Origin: Paenibacillus sp. R14(2021)
GTDB taxonomy: Bacteria; Bacillota; Bacilli; Paenibacillales; Paenibacillaceae
Assembly: GCF_019431355.1 (NCBI RefSeq)
Contig: NZ_CP080269.1
Location: forward strand, 3,096,501-3,160,500
Direction of reading: 5' to 3'
Length of the DNA: 64,000 nucleotides
Program-made: the position numbers and the translations under genes
Notes under the pieces: model-generated
Told to the model about the DNA's origin: nothing
The model's database searches: none
The model's input: only the letters and a program-made list of their open reading frames with translations
Shown here: one piece after another, positions 9,327 through 20,602 of the stretch
Layout: every line of letters begins with the position of its first letter
Numbering within the stretch: the stretch's first letter is position 1

Positions 9327-9412
9327 ATGACGTCCTCTCCCTCTCTGCGACGAATAGAATGTAAACCCTTTCAATAATAAGAATAACGCTTGCTGTTCAT
9401 AAGGGTTTTTCC

Positions 9413-9418
9413 ATTATA
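9413..9418 (-). promoter_or_regulatory. Possible -10 box (TATAAT) of the hydrolase/exporter operon
   Basis: A perfect TATAAT on the minus strand about 87 bases upstream of the first gene of the five-gene operon. No good -35 hexamer is seen at 16-18 bases. The leader between them contains an AAACCCTT/AAGGGTTT inverted repeat with a long loop. Confidence 0.35.
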
Positions 9419-9508
9419 GCCCGTATCCATATACTGGAATAGGGGACATTTGAGAAAAAAAGGTACATCTGGGGATACAAATGGGGAAAAATAGCGGGAT
9501 ATACGAAA

Positions 9509-9564
9509 GCGCAAAAAAGCCAGACGGAACGCTCCGGGAGCGTATTCCATCTGGCTTTTTGCGC
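9509..9564 (-). terminator. Intrinsic terminator downstream of glpD
   Basis: Long hairpin with arms built on GCCAGATGGAA and its complement and a central GCTCC/GGAGC stem, followed on the minus strand by T6. The one imperfect position is a G-U pair in the minus-strand RNA. Confidence 0.85.
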
Positions 9565-9646
9565 CATCGGCGGACGATGAAGAGGTCGTTCATCGCCTTC
9601 GTATTTTCGCGCATCTCGCTTGTCTTCAGGCGATCAGCTTCTACCC

Positions 9647-11335
9647 TTATTCCGGCTTCGGATTCACGGCCTCGCCAAGCTTCGCTTCTACCTCGGCCGC
9701 GTAAGCCAGCTGCTGCTCGCCGCTCCAGCCGCTTCGTTCCGCCATCGCCGCGATCACCGCGTCCTTCCATCTGCGAACGTCCGCGATCCGGAAGAACATG
9801 TCGCCCGTCCGGCGAATGAGGAAATCAACCGGCTTCGCCGACATTTCCGACTCCATCGCATAGCGCAGCTGTACGCCAATGACAAGCGGCAGCCCGTGCT
9901 TCGCCGCCCACGGCTTTGTCGATTCCGCCAGCTCGAACAGCTCCGGCGCGTTAGAGCCGTATCGCTGCGCGAGGAACTTCGCCTCGTCAGCCGTAAACCC
10001 GCGTCGCATGCCTTCGCCTGTCTTCGTCCGCACATACGACGCATAGTTGCCGGACCCGCCGACGTCGCCGCCGGATATCGTCACCGTCTTCGTCCCGCTC
10101 GCGGGCAGCGCCCGCTTGCCTTCCTGCCTGCGCAGCTCGGCAATCTTGTTCACGACCGTCTCCGCCATTTTGCGGTAGCCGGTCAACTTGCCTCCGGCAA
10201 TCGAGACCAATCCAGACGCCGATACGAAGATTTCGTCGCGGCGCGACACCTCCGACGGCGACTTGCCCTCCTGCTGAATCAGCGGCCGAAGCCCCGCCCA
10301 GCTGGATTCCACGTCGCTTTCCGTCAGCTTCAAGCTCGGAAACATGGAGTTGGCCGCCTTCAGCAAATAGCTGCGGTCCTCATAGGACATCGTCGGGTTT
10401 TGCGTGTCCTTCGCATAGTTGGTATCCGTCGTGCCGAAATACGTCTTGCCCTCCCGCGGAATGGCGAACACCATCCGGCCGTCCGGCGTATCGAAATACA
10501 CCGCCTGCTGCAGCGGGAACCGTCCCCCGTCGAACACGAGATGGACGCCCTTCGTCAGGCGAAGCGTCTTGCCCTGCTTCGAACGGTCCATATCCCGCAG
10601 ATCGTCCACCCAAGGCCCTGTCGCGTTCACGATGTTGTCCGCCGTGATCGTATACGTGCCGCCGCCGATCATATCCCGAACGACGGCACCCGTCAGCCTT
10701 CCTTCTTCTCCGTACACGAAGCTGTCTACCTTCGCATAGTTGACCGCATGAGCGCCGAGCCGAACGGCCTTCTTCATGACTTCGATCGTCAGCCGCGCAT
10801 CGTCCGTCCGGTATTCCACATAATAGCCGCCGCCCTTCAAGCCCTCGCGCTTCAGCAGCGGTTCCTTGGCTAAGGTCTGCTTCGCGCTCAGCATCTCGCG
10901 CCGCTCGCCCCGTTTGACCCCCGCCAAGAAATCATACACGCGCAGCCCGATGCTCGTGGACAGCTTGCCGAACGATCCGCCCGCATACAGCGGCAGCAGC
11001 ATCCATTCCGGCGTCGTCACATGCGGCCCGTTCTCGTACACGATGGCCCGCTCCTTGCCGACCTCGGCTACGACGCCGATCTCCAGCTGCTTCAAATAAC
11101 GCAGCCCCCCGTGCACCAATTTGGTGGAGCGGCTCGAAGTGCCCCCTGCAAAATCCTGCATCTCCACGACGGCCGTACGGAGGCCTCGCGATGCAGCGTC
11201 GAGCGCAATGCCCGCCCCCGTTATGCCGCCGCCGATGATGAGCACATCAACCGGCCGCTGAGCCATGCCTTCCAATATCGATAAACGGTTCCCCGCCGAA
11301 AATGCACCTGTCCCCGCTGCTTGTACCATTGCCAA
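9647..11335 (-). CDS. glpD: Aerobic glycerol-3-phosphate dehydrogenase
   Basis: A 562-residue flavoenzyme. The Rossmann FAD-binding motif VDVLIIGGGITGAGIALDAASRG begins near residue 29 (dinucleotide-binding GGGITG), followed by the family motifs GGTSSRSTKLVHGGLRYL and GTTDTNY, and GGKLTGYRKMAE before the C-terminal domain. It oxidises sn-glycerol 3-phosphate to dihydroxyacetone phosphate at the inner face of the membrane, passing electrons to quinone. The reading frame opens with TTG at 11335 (six bases after GAAGGG) and an ATG two codons later; both are possible. The gene has its own promoter and a leader terminator upstream, separate from glpP-glpK. Confidence 0.95.
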   Translation of the reverse strand: MAMVQAAGTGAFSAGNRLSILEGMAQRPVDVLIIGGGITGAGIALDAASRGLRTAVVEMQDFAGGTSSRSTKLVHGGLRYLKQLEIGVVAEVGKERAIVYENGPHVTTPEWMLLPLYAGGSFGKLSTSIGLRVYDFLAGVKRGERREMLSAKQTLAKEPLLKREGLKGGGYYVEYRTDDARLTIEVMKKAVRLGAHAVNYAKVDSFVYGEEGRLTGAVVRDMIGGGTYTITADNIVNATGPWVDDLRDMDRSKQGKTLRLTKGVHLVFDGGRFPLQQAVYFDTPDGRMVFAIPREGKTYFGTTDTNYAKDTQNPTMSYEDRSYLLKAANSMFPSLKLTESDVESSWAGLRPLIQQEGKSPSEVSRRDEIFVSASGLVSIAGGKLTGYRKMAETVVNKIAELRRQEGKRALPASGTKTVTISGGDVGGSGNYASYVRTKTGEGMRRGFTADEAKFLAQRYGSNAPELFELAESTKPWAAKHGLPLVIGVQLRYAMESEMSAKPVDFLIRRTGDMFFRIADVRRWKDAVIAAMAERSGWSGEQQLAYAAEVEAKLGEAVNPKPE

Positions 11336-11403
11336 CGCCTGCCCTTCTCCACTCTAATGTACGCGGAACCCGCAATGAATGCGCCTTTCGCTTGCCCGCC
11401 AAC

Positions 11404-11475
11404 AAAAAAACCACGAAAAACTGCTGATTTCGTCCGCCCGCGCAAGGCAAATCGAATCAGCAATCTTCGTGGTTT
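11404..11475 (-). promoter_or_regulatory. glpD leader terminator, probable GlpP antitermination target
   Basis: In the minus-strand RNA a two-part stem (AACCACGAA with TTCGTGGTT, and TGCTGATT with AATCAGCA) is followed by T7, ending about 70 bases before the glpD start. An intrinsic terminator at this place is the known target of GlpP with glycerol 3-phosphate in Bacillus subtilis glpD. The glpP gene lies two genes upstream here. The hairpin is seen; the GlpP control is inferred. Confidence 0.8.
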
Positions 11476-11510
11476 CTCCATATCTCCAACCATGTTATTA
11501 ACTTATCGGT

Positions 11511-11519
11511 AGTATAGCA
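11511..11519 (-). promoter_or_regulatory. Extended -10 promoter element for glpD
   Basis: TGCTATACT on the minus strand, just after the glpK stop: a TGn extension plus TATACT. No convincing -35. It would give a leader of about 165 bases that contains the terminator at 11404-11475. Confidence 0.5.
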
Positions 11520-11522
11520 TAC

Positions 11523-13629
<2,107 letters not shown>

Positions 13630-13650
13630 AGCCCTTCTCCTTCCTAATAA

Positions 13651-14724
<1,074 letters not shown>

Positions 14725-14792
14725 TTAGCCGTTTGCCAAGGAGGACGCCCGAGTGAGCCCGAAACTGCAGCCCCAAGCCGATTCCAGTCGAC

Positions 14793-15110
14793 TTACAGAA
14801 CTTCAGCCTCTACGATTCCGCTCTCATATGGCGCTAACTCCCGGCCTCTAAACGTATTCGGCGTCTCCATATGATTCAGCAGAAACCACATGTTACGGCC
14901 TGATGCTTCATCCTGCCGAAGCGTGACTTCGACGCCCTTGTCACTTTCAATATGCCAGATTTCCCGATCATTGACAATAGATCGGGCAAGCTCCTCCAGC
15001 ACGTCCTCCCCGATGTCCCTGATGGCCCCAAGACCAGCGACGCCTTCGATATCCTCATTTATCAGCTCAACCGGCCAATGCTCCGGATAATAATCTACGC
15101 CAAGATACAT
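14793..15110 (-). pseudogene. GH42 beta-galactosidase remnant with a large in-frame internal deletion
   Basis: The open frame encodes about 105 residues. The first 15 or so (MYLGVDYYPEHWP) are the conserved N-terminus of GH42 beta-galactosidases such as GanA/LacA. Soon after, the sequence jumps to a stretch that looks like the family's C-terminal domain (GVEVTLRQ, then WFLLNHMETPNTF, then ELAPYESGIVEAEVL). GH42 enzymes are usually about 670-690 residues, so the catalytic barrel with both glutamates is missing. The reading frame, the AGGTGAG ribosome binding site and the operon position are kept. It cannot be active. An upstream GTG at 15120-15122 is an alternative start. Confidence 0.75.
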
Positions 15111-15185
15111 CTTGTTTCTCACCTATCCATGAATAGGAGGATTACGATCATCCGTATAGGTCTTCGTCGGTGAACCGCATCACGT

Positions 15186-16013
15186 TCAACCCTTAACCGC
15201 CGAACCCAGCATGCCGGATATAAAATGGCGTTGAAGCAGCAAGAAGAATACGATAACCGGCGCCGTCGCGATCGTAACCCCGGCCATGACCTGACCATAG
15301 TCGATCCGGGATAAGCCGAACAAGCTGGACAAGGCAACGGGCAACGTATACATTTCTTTGTTCTGCACCGCGATCAGCGGCCACAGGAAGCTATTCCATT
15401 GAAACATGAACAAGAAAATCGCAGTCGCGGCGAGCGCTGGTTTGACGGATGGCAGAATAATGCGCGTGAACAGGCCCCACTCGGATACGCCGTCAATGCG
15501 CCCCGCTTCCATCATCCCATCCGGTACGGCAAGCATGTTCTGCCGCATGAGGAAGATAGCGAACGGATAAGCCAGATTCGGCAAAATGAGCGCTTGATAC
15601 GTATTTAGCCATCCCCACGCCGCCATCATTTTGAACAAAGGGATGACAAGCGCGTGATACGGAACCATCATCGACAGCAGGAACACCGCAAACATGGCAT
15701 TGCGCCCGAGAAATGTAAACTTCGCGAATGCGTAACCGGCCATCGTGCAGATCAGCAGGCTGAGCACCGTATAAATAACGACGACGTATATCGAATTGAA
15801 CAGAACGCGTCCTATGCCGATGGCATCGTTCAAATGGACAACGTTTGCAATAAGCTTGCTGCCCGGTACCAGAACGGGCGGTTTGGCGAACACCTTGCCG
15901 CTTTCATTGGTGGCCGCAATCGCAGCCCAATAGAACGGAAATAAGGAAACGGCCGCGCCGATCAGCATAGCTAGATATAGAATCAGGGATCGAATTGCAG
16001 ATGATGTACGCAT
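15186..16013 (-). CDS. CUT1 sugar ABC transporter permease, MalG type
   Basis: A 275-residue inner-membrane protein with about six hydrophobic segments. The EAA loop reads EAGRIDGVSEWGLFTRIILP (about residues 185-204), the coupling helix to the ATPase. Its ATG overlaps the stop of the MalF-type gene by one base, so the two are co-translated. It forms the translocation pore with that permease. The ATPase is not encoded here; CUT1 importers in Firmicutes often share an MsmX/MalK ATPase encoded elsewhere. Context (GH42 remnant, GanR-like repressor) suggests beta-galactosides as substrate, which the permease sequence alone cannot show. Confidence 0.88.
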   Translation of the reverse strand: MRTSSAIRSLILYLAMLIGAAVSLFPFYWAAIAATNESGKVFAKPPVLVPGSKLIANVVHLNDAIGIGRVLFNSIYVVVIYTVLSLLICTMAGYAFAKFTFLGRNAMFAVFLLSMMVPYHALVIPLFKMMAAWGWLNTYQALILPNLAYPFAIFLMRQNMLAVPDGMMEAGRIDGVSEWGLFTRIILPSVKPALAATAIFLFMFQWNSFLWPLIAVQNKEMYTLPVALSSLFGLSRIDYGQVMAGVTIATAPVIVFFLLLQRHFISGMLGSAVKG

Positions 16014-16864
16014 TATTCCTCATCCCCCGTTACTTTGAATTGAATGAAGGACAGCACCGCGATCAGCACGACAATGACGTAAGCCAGCGTCGATGCATAA
16101 CCGAAATCGTAGAAACGGAAGCCCGTTTGGTACAAATACATCCCGATGGTGAGCGTTGCATCGCTCGGCCCGCCTTTTGTCAGCGTATACGGCTCATCGA
16201 ACAACTGCAGCGTGCCGATCGTGGACAAAATTGCCGTAAAGAGTATGACCGGCTTCAGCTGCGGAATCGTGATGGAGAAGAACTGCCGTACTCGGGTTGC
16301 GCCGTCAATGTTCGCCGCTTCATAGAGCGACTCCGATATATTTTGCATGGCAGCCAAATAGATGACCATGTTATAGCCTGTCCACCGCCAGGTCATCGCC
16401 AGGATGAGCGCAGCCTTAGCCCAGATCGGATTGGATAACCAGGGCACCGCTCCTGCGCCTACCGCAGTCAGGAATTGATTGATAATGCCGTCACCCATCA
16501 GCATCAGGGAGAAAATAATGGAATACGCAACAAGCGACGTTACCGCCGGCATGAAGAAGGAGACGCGGAACAAGCCGGTCAGATGCTTGACGCTGTTCAG
16601 GCCTGCCGCCAGCAGAATGGCAAGAAACAGCATCAGCGGCACTTGGATTACCATGATCGCGAACGTGTTCTTCAGCGCGGTCCAAAATAACTCGTCGCTG
16701 AACAAACGATGATAATTAGATAATCCGGTGAACGACATATGCTTGCCCGCTCCCGTTTGGAAGCTGAGCAAGAACGAGTAAATAATCGGATAAGCCATAA
16801 ATACGGCAAACAAACCGAGCGCCGGGGCCAAAAATAAATAAGGGACATACCCTTTTGTGCGCAT
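16013..16864 (-). CDS. CUT1 sugar ABC transporter permease, MalF/LacF type
   Basis: A 283-residue membrane protein starting at ATG 16862-16864 after AGAGGAGGAATATAAGG. The N-terminus PYLFLAPALGLFAVFMAYPI is typical of this subunit, and the EAA loop EAANIDGATRVRQFFSITIP is intact. The length and the absence of the long periplasmic insertion of enteric MalF match LacF-type permeases for oligosaccharides. It lies 95 bases downstream of the binding-protein gene and overlaps the MalG-type gene. Confidence 0.88.
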   Translation of the reverse strand: MRTKGYVPYLFLAPALGLFAVFMAYPIIYSFLLSFQTGAGKHMSFTGLSNYHRLFSDELFWTALKNTFAIMVIQVPLMLFLAILLAAGLNSVKHLTGLFRVSFFMPAVTSLVAYSIIFSLMLMGDGIINQFLTAVGAGAVPWLSNPIWAKAALILAMTWRWTGYNMVIYLAAMQNISESLYEAANIDGATRVRQFFSITIPQLKPVILFTAILSTIGTLQLFDEPYTLTKGGPSDATLTIGMYLYQTGFRFYDFGYASTLAYVIVVLIAVLSFIQFKVTGDEE

Positions 16865-16959
16865 CCTTATATTCCTCCTCTTTATTACAAGGAAAAACGA
16901 GAGAAGATTCAGGCTGTGCTGCCCCGAACCCCCTATCGTTTTTGTTTCTAAGAAATTGA

Positions 16960-18273
16960 TTATTTCACTTCGCGCTTCGTGCGGTCTGCCAAGCGGTCAG
17001 CCGCTGCTTTCAGGGCATCGGCAGGCTTCTTGCCGTTGAAGACGTCGGATTGCGTTTTAACCGCTTCATCCAGCGCTACCGCATAATCCTTCGTGTAGTA
17101 CGGCGTTGGGATGTCTTTCACTTCATCGCCGAATAACTTCCAGATCGGTTGACCGCCGAAGAAATCAACCCCCTTCGTGAATAGATCTGTCTTATACACG
17201 CTTTGGAGGGATGGGAACAGACCGTGCTTCTCCATTGCGTTCTGTTGAACAGCATCCGTTGTCGCGAAATATTCTACGAACGCGTACGCCGCATCTTCAT
17301 GCTTGGAGCCAGAAGGAAGCATCCAGCTGGAACCGCCAAGGTTAGCTGCGCGGTTGCCGCCTTTTTCGAATGCCGGCAGCTGGAATACGCCCCATTTACC
17401 GTTCGTATCCTTTGCTTGGTCAATGATTGTACCGTAATACCATGCACCGAATGGAACAGTTGCCACGGAACCGTCGACGGTCGCTGATACGGTGCCGTCC
17501 CATCCGTTAACGTCCTTCACAAGGCCGGCGTCGCCCATCGCTTTAATCTTATCCAAAGCTTGAACCACTTTTGGGTTATTGAAGTCGATTTTGCCGTCTT
17601 TATCGAAGTAGTACACGCCAAGCTCGTTAAGCATCATGCGGAAGAGGGCATCGTCTTTGAATTTATCGACCGGTACCGCAAATGCGCCGGTTTTATCTTT
17701 GATCGTTTTGGCGGCGGCAATGAAATCATCCCATGTTTGGATACTGTCCGCTTTCACACCAGCCTTGTCGAAAATATCCTTGCGGTAGAACATGCCCGTC
17801 GGACCTGCATCGAACGGGAACGCGTAGAACTTGCTGTCTTTGCTGGCCAGTTCCTTTTTAAACGGCGGGAACAGATCTGCTTTCTTGTCGAATCCCTTGT
17901 CAGAGAGATTAACGAAGCTGTCTGGGAACGCATCGACATACCCTTGAATCCGGTCATCTTCAACGAGAACGATATCGGGTAGACCCGCTCCGCCCGCAGC
18001 AAGCCCTGTGGACAGCTTATCGTAAACGTCCAGGCGGCCGATATCCTCTACTTTGATGCTTACATTCGGGTGGTCTTTCTTGTACATGTCCATCGCATCG
18101 TTTAGCGCGCCGACATTGACGTTCCACGCCCATGCCGTCAATTCGACATTCTCATCTTTGCCGCCTCCGGCATTGGCGCCGTTGCTGCTCTTGTTGCCGC
18201 CGCAAGCGGAAAGCACGGCCGATGCGGCCAAAAGCAAAAGAACCGTTTTGGACATTTTTGATACATTCATCAT
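16960..18273 (-). CDS. CUT1 sugar-binding lipoprotein
   Basis: A 437-residue solute-binding protein. The signal peptide ends in the lipobox LSAC (Cys about 24), followed by a Gly/Asn-rich linker and the start of the binding domain at about residue 42 (ELTAWAWNVNVGAL). The DIVLVEDD segment and the later WMLPSGSKHEDAAYAFVEYF region are typical of the SBP_bac_1 family. It captures sugar outside the membrane for the two permeases downstream. It is the first gene of the importer operon and lies behind a promoter with a palindromic operator and a CcpA-like site. The substrate is probably a beta-galactoside, judged only from the neighbouring GH42 remnant. Confidence 0.88.
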   Translation of the reverse strand: MMNVSKMSKTVLLLLAASAVLSACGGNKSSNGANAGGGKDENVELTAWAWNVNVGALNDAMDMYKKDHPNVSIKVEDIGRLDVYDKLSTGLAAGGAGLPDIVLVEDDRIQGYVDAFPDSFVNLSDKGFDKKADLFPPFKKELASKDSKFYAFPFDAGPTGMFYRKDIFDKAGVKADSIQTWDDFIAAAKTIKDKTGAFAVPVDKFKDDALFRMMLNELGVYYFDKDGKIDFNNPKVVQALDKIKAMGDAGLVKDVNGWDGTVSATVDGSVATVPFGAWYYGTIIDQAKDTNGKWGVFQLPAFEKGGNRAANLGGSSWMLPSGSKHEDAAYAFVEYFATTDAVQQNAMEKHGLFPSLQSVYKTDLFTKGVDFFGGQPIWKLFGDEVKDIPTPYYTKDYAVALDEAVKTQSDVFNGKKPADALKAAADRLADRTKREVK

Positions 18274-18301
18274 TCTGTTCGTCCCCCAGTAAAATAATTT
18301 A

Positions 18302-18315
18302 GGTAAAATTTTACC
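18302..18315 (-). promoter_or_regulatory. Palindromic operator over the importer promoter
   Basis: GGTAAAATTTTACC, a perfect 14-bp palindrome with a central A-T step, the size and symmetry of a LacI-family operator. It covers the -10 box (TAAAAT, 18308-18313) of a promoter whose -35 is TTGTTT at 18332-18337 (spacer 18). The adjacent LacI-family protein is the natural candidate to bind it. Confidence 0.65.
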
Positions 18316-18349
18316 CTAATGAATCCTTGAAAAACAAAAATAATGTTTT

Positions 18350-18363
18350 TGAAAGCGATTACC
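18350..18363 (+). promoter_or_regulatory. CcpA-type cre site
   Basis: TGAAAGCGATTACC matches the cre consensus TGWNANCGNTNWCA at 13 of 14 positions and keeps the central CG. It lies just upstream of the -35 box of the importer promoter, so a role in carbon catabolite control is plausible. Confidence 0.55.
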
Positions 18364-18454
18364 AAAACTACATTTCGAATTTTACTTACTTTTTAACTAA
18401 AAATCAAGCGATATTTTTACCTCTTCAATCATGTGTGATTCGTGCTGCGCTGCC

Positions 18455-18484
18455 GCATAAATTTTTGCTTGCACTCGCATAACT
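18455..18484 (+). promoter_or_regulatory. Possible sigma-G promoter of sspH
   Basis: GCATAA and CATAACT separated by 17 bases, about 60 bases upstream of the sspH start. This resembles the sigma-G pattern (-35 G-ATR, -10 CATNNTA) expected for a forespore SASP gene, with one mismatch in the -10. Confidence 0.3.
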
Positions 18485-18543
18485 TCGGTGAAAATAACAA
18501 AACATGAAGCGTCTAGACACTACATGCTTTGGGAGGACCATAC

Positions 18544-18774
18544 ATGAATACACAGCGCGCACAAGAAATCACAGCTTCGCCCGTCATGGCCAATGTGACC
18601 TGCGACGGCGTTCCGATCTACATTCAGCATGTCGATGCCGATGCCGGCACCGCCCGGATTTACCCGCTGGACCAGCCAGGCGAAGAGCAAACCGTAGCCC
18701 TCAGCAGCTTAACGGAAGTATCTCCGTTCCAGTCGGACGGCATTTCTATGCTCTGCACGCCGCAGCACGAATAA
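18544..18774 (+). CDS. sspH: Small acid-soluble spore protein, H type
   Basis: A 76-residue protein beginning MNTQRAQEITASP. The blocks QRAxEI, ANVTCDGVPIYIQHVDADA and TARIYPL match the H-type SASP family (PF08141). It is made in the forespore and found in the spore core. ATG 18544 is seven bases after GGGAGG; an in-frame ATG five codons upstream (18529) overlaps the ribosome binding site and is less likely. It is longer than the usual H-type protein (about 59 residues) by a short C-terminal tail. It stands alone, divergent from the sugar importer. Confidence 0.9.
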   Translation: MNTQRAQEITASPVMANVTCDGVPIYIQHVDADAGTARIYPLDQPGEEQTVALSSLTEVSPFQSDGISMLCTPQHE

Positions 18775-18781
18775 CTGGCTC

Positions 18782-18818
18782 AAAAAAAAAAAAGACCCGC
18801 AGCAACGGGCCGCGGATC
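18782..18818 (-). terminator. Minus-strand terminator hairpin, copy 1 of a repeated element
   Basis: In minus-strand RNA GATCCGCGGC pairs with GCTGCGGGTC (two G-U pairs) around a CCGTT loop, followed by T12. The preceding GATTGNCTTC and the loop are shared with the hairpin at 20673-20703. Confidence 0.6.
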
Positions 18819-19025
18819 GAAGGCAATCTATATAATAGGGGGTTGATTTCATCATACAGCCTGAACATGAATAGCAGATGAAAACCATATTTCAGTTTTG
18901 TTACAATTCGATATCAATCCCATGTATCGCTGGCAGGCAGTGCGGAAAACCGGGATTTAACGAAAGACCCATACGGATTCAGCGTATGCAACATAAGCTA
19001 TGAGTGCAATTTCACTTCTCTTCCG

Positions 19026-19055
19026 GATCTTCTTTATTGAAGATCTCTTTTTTTT
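19026..19055 (+). terminator. Plus-strand intrinsic terminator
   Basis: GATCTTC and GAAGATC flank a six-base loop, followed by TCT8. It could end sspH read-through or an unannotated short RNA; it faces away from the convergent permease gene. Confidence 0.75.
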
Positions 19056-19071
19056 GGCTAGTCCTCCTCAT

Positions 19072-20403
19072 TTAGAATAACCATGCTACCCAGTAAGACA
19101 ACAGCACCAGCGTAAAGATGACCGTAAGCGGAATAACGACAATCGTTACTCGCAAATACTGACCCCATGTGATTCTCACGCCGCCTTTCCTGACGATATG
19201 CATCCACATCAAGGTCGCGAGCGTTCCGATCGGCAGCAGCAGGGAACCGACATCGCTTCCGATGACGCTGGCCAAGTACGAAATCTTGAGCGTGAGCGGG
19301 TCCAGGCCCATATGCGTGAGCGTGAGCGTTCCGACCATCAGCGCGGGATGATTGTTGAACAGGTTGGACAGCAGGCTCAGCAGCGCGCCCATCAGAACGC
19401 TTGCGTTCAGCAGGCTGCCGGAGACGATCGGGTGCAGCAGCTTAATCAGGTAATCCGTTAGTCCAATATTGTTCAATCCGTAGATAATGACGTACATCCC
19501 GAAGGCAAAAATCAGAATGTACCACGGCGTTTTTTTCAGCATGTCAAGCGGCGTGATCTTCAAGTAGAACCAGCGCCAAAGCAAGAGAGCGGAAGAGCCG
19601 ATCACGGCCATCAAGGAAACGGGAAATCCGATATACGAAGCGGCGAAGAGGCTGACCCTGACGCAGAATACGAAGATGAGCACATTGCGCATGAAGGCGT
19701 TGCTTCTCCCGCTAGCGAACACGCCTTGCAGCGGGTGGCTGCCGGGCATCAGGCTCATGTTCGCACGGATTGGCAGTGTCTTGGGCAGTGTTTTGTAGAA
19801 CGTCAAGTAGAGGAGACCGGTGAGCAGAAGCAGGCCGAGCGAGGCTGGAACGAACATCATGGCCGTATGCAAATAGAGGCTCATGTGTACGATCTTGAGC
19901 GCGATTAAATTGACGATATTGCTTACGCCGATCGGCGCGCTGGATGCCGTTGCGATCAGGGCGCCGGATAGGAGATACGGTATTTTCTGATGGTTTTTGA
20001 GTCCCATGTTTTGCAGCAGCATTAGCAGGATCGGAGTCGTGATCAGAATGCTGCCGTCATTGTTGACGAACAGCGTCATAAGAAAACAAAACAAATTCGT
20101 CAGCCAGAACAGGCGGATGCCGGAGCCTCTGGCCTTCTTCATTAATAGATCCGCGGCCCAATAGAAGAAGCCGAAGCTCTCCAGCACGATCGCCATGACG
20201 ATCGTCGCTATGATCGTAACCGCCGCCCCGCCGATCGTTTCGGTGATTTGGCCCAGATCGGACAGCGAGACGCTGCCGCTCAGCAGAACGATGAGCGCGC
20301 CGACCATAGCCGGGATCGCTTCGTTTACGTTGGGGCGCCAGAACAGATATGCAATCGTAAATAAGAACGTGCAGATCGTAATGACAACCGTTAAATCATG
20401 CAT
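19072..20403 (-). CDS. ArsB-family membrane permease
   Basis: A 443-residue protein with about eleven hydrophobic segments. It shows the pseudo-twofold repeat of the ArsB/NhaD permease superfamily: TLFVNNDGSILITTPILLML in the first half and SNLFNNHPALMVGTLTLTHM in the second, each with an Asn-Asn/Asp re-entrant motif. ArsB exports arsenite, but related members move other anions or ions and no arsR or arsC is nearby, so arsenite is not assured. The start ATG follows AGAGGTCAACGTC. Its leader contains a 21-codon ORF with a strong ribosome binding site and an extensive inverted repeat, suggesting translational or transcriptional control through the RNA. Confidence 0.8.
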   Translation of the reverse strand: MHDLTVVITICTFLFTIAYLFWRPNVNEAIPAMVGALIVLLSGSVSLSDLGQITETIGGAAVTIIATIVMAIVLESFGFFYWAADLLMKKARGSGIRLFWLTNLFCFLMTLFVNNDGSILITTPILLMLLQNMGLKNHQKIPYLLSGALIATASSAPIGVSNIVNLIALKIVHMSLYLHTAMMFVPASLGLLLLTGLLYLTFYKTLPKTLPIRANMSLMPGSHPLQGVFASGRSNAFMRNVLIFVFCVRVSLFAASYIGFPVSLMAVIGSSALLLWRWFYLKITPLDMLKKTPWYILIFAFGMYVIIYGLNNIGLTDYLIKLLHPIVSGSLLNASVLMGALLSLLSNLFNNHPALMVGTLTLTHMGLDPLTLKISYLASVIGSDVGSLLLPIGTLATLMWMHIVRKGGVRITWGQYLRVTIVVIPLTVIFTLVLLSYWVAWLF

Positions 20404-20419
20404 GACGTTGACCTCTCTT

Positions 20420-20485
20420 CTATCCTCGATGTCGTAAGCTGGATATCGTGCAAGCTATTGTCTCTAGTTGCTGTACGGTTTTCAT
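20420..20485 (-). CDS. Short leader ORF (21 codons) upstream of the ArsB-family permease
   Basis: ATG 20483-20485 follows GGGAGGGAATCT, a near-perfect ribosome binding site. The frame runs MKTVQQLETIACTISSL and ends with TAG 16 bases before the permease start. The start codon lies inside the 3' arm of a 12-bp inverted repeat. Position, size and ribosome binding site suggest a leader peptide; no similarity is recognised. Confidence 0.5.
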   Translation of the reverse strand: MKTVQQLETIACTISSLRHRG

Positions 20486-20602
20486 AGATTCCCTCCCATG
20501 TGAAGCCTCATTGAACATGAATATACTGTATTTATACGTGTGGGACATATAGCTCGTACTGGTTGATATACCCAACTCTATGAAAACCATCTCCTATCAA
20601 CT
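20477..20602 (-). promoter_or_regulatory. Structured leader RNA of the ArsB-family permease
   Basis: Two inverted repeats lie in the minus-strand leader. TCTATGAAAACC (20477-20488, containing the leader ORF start codon) can pair perfectly with GGTTTTCATAGA (20577-20588) across an 88-base loop. GTTGATA (595-601) can pair with TATCAAC (562-568) with the first arm of the long helix in its loop. It does not fit the yybP-ykoY, SAM, T-box or other leaders that I know. Confidence 0.5.

Larger units (their letters stand above)
18775..19071. other. Gene-free stretch with hairpins facing both ways
   Basis: No coding frame with a ribosome binding site is seen. It holds a minus-strand terminator-like hairpin (18782-18818), a TATATAATA sequence at about 18829-18837 that could serve as a plus-strand -10 box, and a plus-strand terminator (19026-19055). 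A short plus-strand RNA of about 215 bases between the last two is possible. Confidence 0.4.

Noticed and set aside
9360-9373. cre-like TGTAAACCCTTTCA upstream of the hydrolase/exporter operon; a similar TGTAACCCTTTTCA lies near 33615.
   Set aside because: Both lack the central CG that CcpA sites need, so they were not called.
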